Shown here one piece after another: positions 1 to 6,506 of a stretch of DNA of 14,054 bases (positions within the stretch are counted from its first letter, which is position 1; each line of letters starts with the position of its first letter). The position numbers and the translations under genes were made by a program. The notes beneath the pieces are model-generated. The model did no database searches and was not told where the DNA came from. It was given only the letters and a program-made list of their open reading frames with translations. Origin of the DNA: JBBAFB01 sp041655595 (lineage in GTDB: Bacteria; Bacillota; DULZ01); NCBI GenBank assembly GCA_041655595.1, contig JBBAFB010000050.1, forward strand, positions 1-14,054, written 5' to 3'.

Positions 1-12
1 GGTAAAATTTTT

Positions 13-37
13 AAAGGTCGGGTAACCGATCTTTTTT
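13..37 (+). terminator. Intrinsic terminator of the gene upstream of the window
   Basis: A nine-pair stem (13-21 with 26-34, one G-T wobble) closes a GTAA tetraloop and runs into six T residues (32-37). This is a textbook Rho-independent terminator for + strand transcription arriving from outside the window, so the genes from 123 onward probably form a separate unit. I see no convincing -35/-10 pair between 38 and 110; TATAAC at 63-68 is the best -10-like string but has no partner at proper spacing. Confidence 0.75.
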
Positions 38-122
38 GCATATTAAAGTAAAGATAGCACAATATAACAGTGTGGCTGCAAGTGGGCTTGTAAAAACTCT
101 TAAAAGAAAAAGGTGAATTTAA

Positions 123-1091
123 ATGAGTCCTAAAACTATCGGCATACCCAGGGCTTTATTTTATTATTACTTGTTCCCCCTATGGAATTGTTTTTTTACG
201 GAGCTTGGTTTCAAGGTTAAGCTTTCCAGAAAAACAGATAAAACGTTGGTGGATTTAGGAGTGCAAAAGGCAGTTGATGAACTATGTTACCCAGTAAAAA
301 TTTATTATGGACATTTAGCCAGTTTAGTAGGGGAAGTAGATTATATATTTTTACCGCGATTAATCAGTATTGAAAAAGGCAATTATATTTGTCCTAAATT
401 TATGGGACTTCCCGATATGATAAAGGCCAATTTCATAAACTTGCCTGAAATCATTGACGAAAAATTTGATTTTAAAAGTACCGGGAGGGGATTAACCGAT
501 AGTCTGAAATCCATAGGCCAAAAGCTCGGCATAGAAGCCGCAAAAACTAAAAGGGCATTAAAAAAAGCGCAAGTAATTCAAAATAAATACGAAGAAGAAT
601 TACAAAAAGGTTTTACGCCGGTTGAATTGTTGGAAGGCTATAAAAAAAATATCCCAGCGGGAAAAGAAATAATGACAATAGGTTTGGTGGGACATGGCTA
701 TAATATTTACGATTCCTATGCCAGCCAAAACATTATTAAAAAACTTGAGGATATGTATGTCAGGGTAGTCACTCCCGAGATGGTTGATAAAAAAATCTTA
801 GAAGCCGTTAATAAGTCCCAGCCAAAACAAATGTATTGGTCCCTCGGAAAAAAGTCCCTAGGTTGTTCATTGTATGTCAAGGAAAACAAGCAGATTACCG
901 GGCTGATTTATTTAAGCTCCTTTGGTTGCGGACCGGATTCTATGTTGGCGGAATTGGTTGAAAAAAGGTTTAGAAGGAATGGGCAAAAGCCCTTTTTAAA
1001 CATCGTCATAGATGAGCACACAGGTGAGGCGGGTTTACAAACAAGGCTGGAGGCTTTTATTGATATGATTGCCAGGAGGGAAGTTATTTGA
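123..1091 (+). CDS. DUF2229-type acyl-CoA dehydratase activase-related protein, first paralogue
   Basis: This 322-residue soluble protein belongs, as I read it, to the DUF2229 family (2-hydroxyacyl-CoA dehydratase/activase-related proteins). Family hallmarks are ELCYPVKIYYGH around C55, the VDYIFLPR strand at 72-79, YICPKFMGLP around C90, a central AxxKxxxAxxKA-like helical region (about 135-165), SFGCGPD around C269, and the C-terminal block DEHTGEAGLQTRLEAFIDMI at 297-316. C55, C90 and C269 match three cysteines in the next gene and are the likely Fe-S ligands. In related dehydratases a subunit binds [4Fe-4S] through three cysteines. The ATG is preceded by AGGTG at 111-115. The stop overlaps the TTG start of the next gene by four bases, implying translational coupling. 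The substrate is unknown; it may be an Fe-S reductase or dehydratase-like component served by the ATPase encoded at 2178-3164. The family call is firm, the function open. Confidence 0.85.
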   Translation: MSPKTIGIPRALFYYYLFPLWNCFFTELGFKVKLSRKTDKTLVDLGVQKAVDELCYPVKIYYGHLASLVGEVDYIFLPRLISIEKGNYICPKFMGLPDMIKANFINLPEIIDEKFDFKSTGRGLTDSLKSIGQKLGIEAAKTKRALKKAQVIQNKYEEELQKGFTPVELLEGYKKNIPAGKEIMTIGLVGHGYNIYDSYASQNIIKKLEDMYVRVVTPEMVDKKILEAVNKSQPKQMYWSLGKKSLGCSLYVKENKQITGLIYLSSFGCGPDSMLAELVEKRFRRNGQKPFLNIVIDEHTGEAGLQTRLEAFIDMIARREVI

Positions 1092-2185
1092 TACTCACAG
1101 TACCCCATATGGGCCCCATAACAATGACCGCACAAACATTGTTGGAAGGTATAGGACAGAGGGTAATTTTGCCCCCACCTTGCACTAAAAAAACTTTATC
1201 CCTAGGTAGTCAGTATTCTCCTGAATTTGCTTGTTTACCTTTAAAAATAAACATTGGCAATTTAATTGAAGCCTACGAATTAGGTGCAGATACTGCTCTA
1301 ATGGTGGGAGGAATTGGACCATGTAGAATAGGTTATTATGGATATGTACAACAGGATATTTTAAATGAGATAGGCATTGATATGGAAATTATCATACTTG
1401 AGCCCCCTTTTTCCCATCCAAAGGATTTTTGGCTCAAAATCCAAAGGTTGCGTAAGGTTTCCTGGAAAAAAACTTTAAAAGCCATTTATTTAGCTTGGCT
1501 TAAAACCAGGATGTTAGACCTACTGGAAGCTAGGGCTTTAATTTTACGTCCCTTGGAATTAAATAGAGGGGCAATGGATTACTTGCTGGATTCGGCAAAA
1601 AACGAATTAAAATTGACGGGTAGGCCAGATTTAATTAAACAGATTAAAAAGATTTACTTAAAAAGGATGTCGGAAGCAGCATCAAAACCAACGCCTCCTT
1701 CGCTAATAAAGATTGCTATAGTTGGGGAAATTTATACCGTACTTGAGCCTTTTGCCAACCAAAATATAGAACACCATTTAAATTATTTAGGAGTCCAAAT
1801 TGTTCGTTGTCTATATCTGAGCAGTTGGGTTAATGAACACTTGTTAGGCGGCTTGTTAAAAATTGAGGGAACCAAAAATACTGCTGATTTTGCGAAACCT
1901 TTTCTGAATTCATTTGTAGGAGGTCATGGTAGGGAAACAGTTGGGAGCACTGTGCAATTTGCCTCGGCAGGAGTGGATGGAATAATTCAAGTTGCCCCAC
2001 TGACCTGCATGCCGGAAATTGTGGCCCATTCTATATTGCCTAAGGTCTCAAATGAGTATCAAGTACCCATTTTAACCCTATATGTGGATGAACAAACGGG
2101 TGAGGCCGGCTTAATTACGCGATTAGAAGCTTTTGTGGATATGATCAGGCAGAAAAAAAGGAGAATGATTGTAAATAATGGTTAA
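1088..2185 (+). CDS. DUF2229-type acyl-CoA dehydratase activase-related protein, second paralogue
   Basis: This 365-residue protein is a paralogue of the preceding one. Its tail, DEQTGEAGLITRLEAFVDMI at 334-353, is nearly identical to the tail of its neighbour, and FACLPLKINIGN (C49), GPCRIGYYGY (C79) and LTCMPE (C307) align with the three neighbour cysteines. The middle (about 115-200) is a Lys/Arg-rich helical segment. The start is a TTG at 1088, supported by AGGAGG at 1074-1079 and by its overlap with the upstream stop; a first ATG at codon 8 (1109) lacks such a site. The gene ends eight bases inside the next one. Two different but matched Fe-S subunits plus an ASKHA ATPase resemble the alpha/beta-plus-activator plan of 2-hydroxyacyl-CoA dehydratases. 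A heterodimer with the first paralogue is therefore a reasonable inference. In many clostridia this domain is fused with the ATPase in one large protein; here the parts are separate. The substrate cannot be read from the sequence. Confidence 0.85.
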   Translation: MILTVPHMGPITMTAQTLLEGIGQRVILPPPCTKKTLSLGSQYSPEFACLPLKINIGNLIEAYELGADTALMVGGIGPCRIGYYGYVQQDILNEIGIDMEIIILEPPFSHPKDFWLKIQRLRKVSWKKTLKAIYLAWLKTRMLDLLEARALILRPLELNRGAMDYLLDSAKNELKLTGRPDLIKQIKKIYLKRMSEAASKPTPPSLIKIAIVGEIYTVLEPFANQNIEHHLNYLGVQIVRCLYLSSWVNEHLLGGLLKIEGTKNTADFAKPFLNSFVGGHGRETVGSTVQFASAGVDGIIQVAPLTCMPEIVAHSILPKVSNEYQVPILTLYVDEQTGEAGLITRLEAFVDMIRQKKRRMIVNNG

Positions 2186-3164
2186 GGCTTATTTAGGATT
2201 AGATGTAGGTTCTGTTAGTACTAACTTAGTTTTAATTGATGAAGCAGGAAATTTAAAAGACAAAATATATCTTAGAACCAAGGGTCAACCAATATTGGCA
2301 ATCCAGACGGGTTTAAAAGAGTTTTATCAAAAATGGGGAAAAGCTGTTAGCATTCTTGGTGCAGGTACAACCGGCAGCGCCAGGCAATTAGCATCGATTT
2401 TGATTGGTGCGGATGTTGTGAAAAACGAAATTACCGCTCATGCCGTAGCTGCATCAAGCTTAATTAAAGGGGTCCGGACTGTAATTGAAATTGGCGGGCA
2501 AGATTCGAAGTTGATTATTTTGAGAGATGGTGTTGTGGTTGATTTTTCCATGAATACCGTTTGTGCCGCCGGAACTGGTTCGTTTCTGGATCAACAAGCC
2601 GGTCGCCTAGGCCTACCTATTGAAGAATTTGGTGCCTTAGCGCTCAAGGCAAAGAGTCCGGTTAGAATAGCCGGTCGCTGTACAGTCTTCGCAGAATCCG
2701 ATATGATTCATAAACAACAAGCGGGTTATAGTCTGGAAGAAATAATTGCCGGCCTTTCTGAAGCATTGGTGCGGAACTTTTTAAGTAATTTAGGGCGGGG
2801 AAAAGAAATTCTTGCTCCAATAGTATTTCAAGGGGGAGTTGCTGCAAATTCCGGTATCAAAGAGGCGTTTAAAAAGGCTTTAAACACCGAAATGATTATC
2901 CCAAAATATTATAATGTTATGGGCGCAATCGGCATGGCTATTTTGGCTAAAGAAGAAGCTGAACGCGGAAAACGCACTGCTTTTAAAGGATTTGAAGGAG
3001 TTAACAAATGCTTTTTCCAAACAGGCTTTGAATGTCAAGACTGTCCAAATAATTGTGAAATAATACAAATCATTGAAGGTGAAAATATTGTTGCCCACTG
3101 GGGGGATAGATGCGGCAAATGGTCTGCTAAAAAAAATAAAATAGCCAGAGAAACAGGAGCGTAA
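2178..3164 (+). CDS. Acyl-CoA dehydratase activase (BadF/BadG/BcrA/BcrD ATPase) with Cys-rich tail
   Basis: This 328-residue protein is an ASKHA-fold ATPase of the BadF/HgdC family. Such proteins form homodimers holding one [4Fe-4S] cluster and use ATP hydrolysis to drive a low-potential electron into a partner Fe-S enzyme. Visible motifs are the phosphate-1 loop YLGLDVGSVSTN (5-16), GAGTTGSARQ (61-70), IEIGGQDSK (103-111), the helix-cluster-helix cysteine in TVCAAGTGSFLDQQ (C129), the second cluster cysteine in GRCTVFAESDMIHKQ (C168), and the adenosine motif FQGGVAANSG (217-226). The ATPase core ends near residue 262. A further segment carries C278, C286, C289, C293 and C312 (CQDCPNNC, then GDRCGKW). 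A classical 260-residue HgdC activator lacks this tail, which may hold another Fe-S cluster or zinc. The ATG at 2178 overlaps the upstream gene, so all three genes appear coupled. The family call is strong; the partner is inferred to be the two upstream products. Confidence 0.93.
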   Translation: MVKAYLGLDVGSVSTNLVLIDEAGNLKDKIYLRTKGQPILAIQTGLKEFYQKWGKAVSILGAGTTGSARQLASILIGADVVKNEITAHAVAASSLIKGVRTVIEIGGQDSKLIILRDGVVVDFSMNTVCAAGTGSFLDQQAGRLGLPIEEFGALALKAKSPVRIAGRCTVFAESDMIHKQQAGYSLEEIIAGLSEALVRNFLSNLGRGKEILAPIVFQGGVAANSGIKEAFKKALNTEMIIPKYYNVMGAIGMAILAKEEAERGKRTAFKGFEGVNKCFFQTGFECQDCPNNCEIIQIIEGENIVAHWGDRCGKWSAKKNKIARETGA

Positions 3165-3173
3165 TTTTATATT

Positions 3174-3202
3174 TTGACAACGATTTTACTATATGTTAAT
3201 CT
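3174..3202 (+). promoter_or_regulatory. Strong sigma-A promoter in front of the lysA leader
   Basis: A perfect TTGACA -35 (3174-3179) is followed after 17 bases by TAATCT (3197-3202), with a TG dinucleotide at 3194-3195 giving an extended -10. The start point would fall near 3209, only some 50 bases before an intrinsic terminator. The promoter therefore drives either an attenuated lysA message or a short terminated RNA. Confidence 0.75.
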
Positions 3203-3208
3203 AATTTC

Positions 3209-3282
3209 ACGGAGAATACTTGCAGTTTGTCAAAATTTGCTTAGTAACAAACCACCGACTGGGGTAGCCCTCAGTCTTTTTT
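3209..3282 (+). ncRNA. Short lysA leader: possible attenuator or terminated small RNA
   Basis: From the predicted start near 3209 to the end of the T-run at 3282 there are about 74 bases. They can form a 6-bp hairpin (GTTTGT/ACAAAC, roughly 3225-3230 with 3247-3252) followed by the terminator. The leader also holds a possible 15-codon peptide, MQFVKICLVTNHRLG. It starts at TTG 3220 five bases after GGAG (3211-3214), and its TAG stop (3265-3267) lies in the terminator loop. It is too short for a lysine riboswitch and has no T-box features. It contains one lysine codon, so classical lysine attenuation is not supported. This is an inference from structure only. Confidence 0.35.
3257..3282 (+). 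terminator. Intrinsic terminator between the activase operon and lysA
   Basis: An eight-pair stem (3257-3264 with 3269-3276, one G-T wobble) with a TAGC loop precedes six T residues (3277-3282). It can end transcription of the activase operon. Because the strong promoter at 3174-3202 lies upstream of it, it also stands in the path of transcripts heading into lysA. Confidence 0.8.
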
Positions 3283-3310
3283 AATAAACATAAAGAGGAG
3301 GGACAAAAAA

Positions 3311-4627
3311 GTGAAATTGCATGGAACGGCTAAAGTTAATAGTAAAGGAAATTTAGAAATTGGGGGAATAGATGTTACTGATTTAGTTAAAGAATTTGGA
3401 ACACCGCTTATAATATTAGATGAAACCCTAATAAGAAACAATTGTCAGCGGTTTAGCAACACTTTAGCAACAGAATATAAAAATTTTCAATTAGTCTACG
3501 CCAGTAAGGCCCTCAGCACTCCTGCGATTTACAGGATTATTCAGGAAGAAGGTTTCGGGATTGATATTGTCTCGGGGGGTGAATTATTTACGGCATTGGC
3601 GAGTGGCTTTCCTAGTGAAAAAATATTTTTTCATGGAAATAACAAAAGTAGCGCGGAGCTTGAGATGGCGTTGGATAATCAAGTTGGACGCTTTGTAGTT
3701 GATAACGATTATGAATTGATTTTACTAAATAAGCTGGCTGTTAAAAAAGGGCTAAGGCCAAAAATATTATTACGTGTTTCGCCGGGTATTGAAGCTGTTA
3801 CCCATAAATATATTCAAACTGGTCAGGTTGATTCCAAGTTTGGATTTGTCCTGCCTAATGGGCAGGCTATAAAAGCCGTAAAAAGTTTAGCAAATTACCC
3901 GTACCTAGACTTTAAAGGCATACATTGTCACATAGGTTCTCAGATATTTGATGCAACTTTTTATGTTGAAGCCACGAAAATTTTGCTGGCTTTTTTGGAA
4001 GAGGTTAAAGAGGAAACAGGTATAATTTGCCAAGAGTTGAATCTAGGCGGAGGCATGGGGATTTATTATACGAAAGAAGATAATCCTTTTGCAATTGAGG
4101 ATTTATTAAAAAAGATCCCTTTGATGTTAATGGAGTATTCAAAGAACAAAAACTACCCATTGCCGAAATTAATCATGGAGCCGGGTCGGGCAATTGTAGG
4201 CAACGCCGGAACTACTTTATATACCATAGGTTCCATTAAGGAAATTCCCGGAGTTAGAAAGTACGTTGCTATTGACGGGGGCATGTCGGATAATATTAGG
4301 CCAAGCTTGTATCAGGCAAAATATGAAGCTACTATTGCCAACAAAATGAAACTCAAAAACGATGAGTTAGTTTCCATTGCCGGTAAATGCTGTGAAAGCG
4401 GGGATGTTCTAATTTGGGATTTAATGCTTCAAAAAGCGGAACACAATGACATTTTAGCTGTATTTTCTACTGGTGCCTATAGTTATTCTATGTCAAACAA
4501 TTATAACTCTCTCCCTCGTCCGGCCGTAATAATTGTGCAAAACGGCGAAGCAGATTTAATTATAAAGAGGGAATCCTATGAACAAATGCTACAAAATCAT
4601 TGTCTTCCGCCCAGACTTCAAAATTAG
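3311..4627 (+). CDS. lysA: Diaminopimelate decarboxylase
   Basis: LysA removes carbon dioxide from meso-diaminopimelate to give L-lysine, the last step of the lysine pathway; it is a cytoplasmic, PLP-dependent fold-type III enzyme. The 438 residues are a normal family length. The PLP-binding lysine is K66 in VYASKALST. HCHIGSQI (205-212), the phosphate-binding NLGGGMG (244-250) and MEPGRA (289-294) follow. The active-site cysteine is C361 in the CESGD motif, which comes from the partner subunit of the dimer in this family. The tail has FSTGAYSYSMSNNYN. The GTG start at 3311 is preceded by AGGAGGG at 3296-3302. The gene is monocistronic as far as can be seen, with its own promoter and a leader terminator upstream. 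No other lysine genes are nearby. Identification is secure. Confidence 0.97.
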   Translation: MKLHGTAKVNSKGNLEIGGIDVTDLVKEFGTPLIILDETLIRNNCQRFSNTLATEYKNFQLVYASKALSTPAIYRIIQEEGFGIDIVSGGELFTALASGFPSEKIFFHGNNKSSAELEMALDNQVGRFVVDNDYELILLNKLAVKKGLRPKILLRVSPGIEAVTHKYIQTGQVDSKFGFVLPNGQAIKAVKSLANYPYLDFKGIHCHIGSQIFDATFYVEATKILLAFLEEVKEETGIICQELNLGGGMGIYYTKEDNPFAIEDLLKKIPLMLMEYSKNKNYPLPKLIMEPGRAIVGNAGTTLYTIGSIKEIPGVRKYVAIDGGMSDNIRPSLYQAKYEATIANKMKLKNDELVSIAGKCCESGDVLIWDLMLQKAEHNDILAVFSTGAYSYSMSNNYNSLPRPAVIIVQNGEADLIIKRESYEQMLQNHCLPPRLQN

Positions 4628-4643
4628 ATAAGTTAAGAGCCGG

Positions 4644-4711
4644 ATCTGTTTTGTTATAGTTTTTTTTAGCCAGGTTGTGACTTTTATCTAAATTATGCTT
4701 TTAAAACAGAT
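4644..4711. repeat. 9-bp inverted repeat downstream of lysA
   Basis: ATCTGTTTT (4644-4652) is exactly complementary to AAAACAGAT (4703-4711), with a 50-base loop that includes an eight-T run (4660-4667). ACAGAT recurs at 4715-4720. The arms could close a long stem in the 3' end of the lysA message, but this is not a standard terminator, because the long T-run sits inside the loop. No other lysA terminator is evident in this gap. Confidence 0.35.
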
Positions 4712-4722
4712 ACAACAGATGG

Positions 4723-4752
4723 TTGATGGATAAGCAAAATTCATGTTATAAT
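4723..4752 (+). promoter_or_regulatory. Sigma-A promoter with perfect extended -10 for the protease-trpS pair
   Basis: TTGATG (4723-4728) lies 18 bases before a consensus TATAAT (4747-4752), and TG at 4744-4745 makes an extended -10. The start would be close to 4759, leaving about 45 bases of leader before the protease gene. The spacing to trpS suggests both genes are served by it. Confidence 0.75.
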
Positions 4753-4803
4753 CAATAGAATTTAGCGGTTATTATGTTCGCTTTTTGATTGGAGGAAGTA
4801 TTA

Positions 4804-5415
4804 TTGCTGGGCTTTAATTTGCAAGGACTTGTTACTTTGATTCCGGCTATCTTGGTAGCCATCACTTTTCACGAATATGCCCATGGCAAAGTTGCCGCTT
4901 TGTTAGGGGATCCCACACCTGCACAGCATGGCAGATTAACCTTAAACCCGTTAGCACATTTGGACCCAATAGGCACCTTAATGCTATTGGTAGCCCGTTT
5001 TGGCTGGGCTAAACCGGTTCCTGTTAACCCCTATTACTTTAGAGGGGATCGTCGTAGGGGAATGCTGTTAGTAGGTTTAGCGGGACCAGCGATGAATTTG
5101 GTATTGGCTTATTTGGCTGCAGTTGCCTTGAAAATAACTTGGGGAATTAACTTGTATTTGCAGGGTTTTTTTCAAGATTTGCTTTGGATTAACATTGCTT
5201 TGGCGGTTTTTAATTTAATCCCCATTCCTCCGCTGGATGGTTCCAAAATATTAGCAAACATTTTACCAAGTAGGTTTACGGGTCTTTTTATGCAATTGGA
5301 AAGCTACGGTACCATCATATTGCTCTTGTTGTTGGTAACAGGTCTTCTTGGCAGGATACTTTTACCTGCTGTTTATTTTGTTCTAACAATGATTGCTTTT
5401 CTTGCTGGTATATAA
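4804..5415 (+). CDS. Site-2 protease family (M50) membrane metalloprotease
   Basis: This is a short S2P-type zinc metalloprotease of the YwhC-like group, 203 residues and almost wholly hydrophobic. The zinc motif HEYAH is at residues 23-27 inside the first membrane segment. The third zinc ligand is the aspartate in NLIPIPPLDGS (D145). AGPAMNLVLAYLAA supplies the conserved helix between them, and a last hydrophobic stretch covers about 170-200. There is no PDZ domain. Members cut proteins within the membrane; the substrate is unknown. I prefer TTG 4804, which lies eight bases after GGAGG (4791-4795). A longer reading from TTG 4789 would place that ribosome binding site inside the coding region. 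trpS follows after 27 bases, so the two are probably cotranscribed, an arrangement that does not reveal the protease's role. Confidence 0.9.
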   Translation: MLGFNLQGLVTLIPAILVAITFHEYAHGKVAALLGDPTPAQHGRLTLNPLAHLDPIGTLMLLVARFGWAKPVPVNPYYFRGDRRRGMLLVGLAGPAMNLVLAYLAAVALKITWGINLYLQGFFQDLLWINIALAVFNLIPIPPLDGSKILANILPSRFTGLFMQLESYGTIILLLLLVTGLLGRILLPAVYFVLTMIAFLAGI

Positions 5416-5442
5416 AATTTTTGACAGGGAAGGAAGAGCCGA

Positions 5443-6435
5443 ATGAGTAAAGGTAGAATATTTAGCGGCATGCGTCCTACGGGAAAATTACATATTGGTC
5501 ATTTAAGTGTTTTAGAAAACTGGGTACGATTGCAACAAGACTATGAATGTTACTTTGGCATTGTTGATTTACATGCTTTGACTACTGCCTTTGATAGCAC
5601 TTCTGAGTTGCCGGGACATGTACTGGAAATGGCTTTGGATTGGCTCAGTACGGGTTTGGATGCAGAAAAAAGTCCCGTTTTTGTTCAATCACAGGTTAAA
5701 CAGCATGGTGAATTGCATTTATTATTTTCTATGATCACCCCTTTACCTTGGCTGGAAAGGGTTCCTACTTTTAAGGACCAAATTCAGCAGCTTAAAAGTC
5801 AGGGTAAGGATGTGGCTACTTATGGCTTTTTAGGGTATCCACTTTTACAGGCGGCGGATATCTTGGTTTACAGAGCCAATGTCGTTCCCGTAGGAGCAGA
5901 TCAACTGCCCCATTTAGAATTATGTAGGGAAATTGCCAGGAGGTTCAACTTCCTTTATCAGACTGATTTTTTCCCGGAACCAAGGGCTGAACTGGCAAAA
6001 ACGGAGGTTTTGCCGGGGACCGATGGAAGAAAAATGTCTAAAAGTTACGGTAATGAAATAGCTATCAGTGCTGATAGCAAAGAGGTGGAGTTTAAGGTCA
6101 GGCAAATGATTACTGATCCTGCTAGAATCAGGAAGGATGATCCCGGACACCCCGAAGTTTGTGTAGTTTACAGCTATCACAAATTTTACTCACCGGGTGA
6201 GGCGGAGGATGTCGCTTACAGTTGTAGACAAGGGCAAATCGGTTGTGTTGCCTGCAAAAAGAAATTGGTCGTAAAATTAGAAGAGGTGCTGGAACCCATA
6301 CGAGAAAAAAGGGCTTCCTTTGAAAAAAGGCCGGGTTGGGTTAAAGAGTTATTAAAAGAAGGGCAATTAAGGGCTGCAAATAAAGCGGAGGAAACCATGT
6401 GTGAAGTTAGAAAAATCCTTAATATAAGCTATTAA
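5443..6435 (+). CDS. trpS: Tryptophanyl-tRNA synthetase with Fe-S-type cysteine motif
   Basis: This class Ic synthetase charges tRNA-Trp. The 330 residues match the short bacterial form. The ATP signatures are clear: PTGKLHIGH (12-20) and KMSKS (197-201), with GADQLPHLELCREIARRF (151-168) between them. C240, C261, C268 and C271 form C-x20-C-x6-C-x2-C, close to the C-x22-C-x6-C-x2-C motif through which Thermotoga maritima TrpRS binds a [4Fe-4S] cluster near the anticodon-contacting region. An Fe-S form is therefore likely and fits an anaerobe. The start ATG follows a purine-rich GGAAGGAAGAG at about 5428-5438. No T-box leader is seen upstream, so regulation by uncharged tRNA is not supported; the gene probably depends on the promoter at 4723-4752. 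Enzyme identity is secure; the cluster is inferred. Confidence 0.97.
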   Translation: MSKGRIFSGMRPTGKLHIGHLSVLENWVRLQQDYECYFGIVDLHALTTAFDSTSELPGHVLEMALDWLSTGLDAEKSPVFVQSQVKQHGELHLLFSMITPLPWLERVPTFKDQIQQLKSQGKDVATYGFLGYPLLQAADILVYRANVVPVGADQLPHLELCREIARRFNFLYQTDFFPEPRAELAKTEVLPGTDGRKMSKSYGNEIAISADSKEVEFKVRQMITDPARIRKDDPGHPEVCVVYSYHKFYSPGEAEDVAYSCRQGQIGCVACKKKLVVKLEEVLEPIREKRASFEKRPGWVKELLKEGQLRAANKAEETMCEVRKILNISY

Positions 6436-6483
6436 AAATGCTATTAAAGCAGCAATATTTGTACTGCACTGTGCAAATAGCTT
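6426..6483. repeat. 8-bp inverted repeat spanning the trpS stop and scpA leader
   Basis: AAGCTATT (6426-6433) pairs perfectly with AATAGCTT (6476-6483). Inside lies a second small inverted repeat, TATTTG (6456-6461) with CAAATA (6474-6479), which competes with the outer stem. No T-run follows, so it is not an intrinsic terminator. It may be a weak processing or spacing structure, or chance in AT-rich DNA. Confidence 0.3.
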
Positions 6484-6506
6484 AAATATAAAGGCGGTAG
6501 GATATT

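Noticed and set aside
3209..3310. Lysine riboswitch or T-box in front of lysA
   Set aside because: The leader is about 100 bases at most, too short for a lysine riboswitch, and shows no T-box sequence or specifier stem.
4789..4803. Upstream TTG (4789) as start of the site-2 protease
   Set aside because: Using it would place the only good ribosome binding site (4791-4795) inside the gene; TTG 4804 is correctly spaced from it.
5421..5426. TTGACA just before trpS as a promoter -35
   Set aside because: The positions 17-18 bases downstream fall inside the ribosome binding and start region of trpS with no -10-like string, so it is probably chance.
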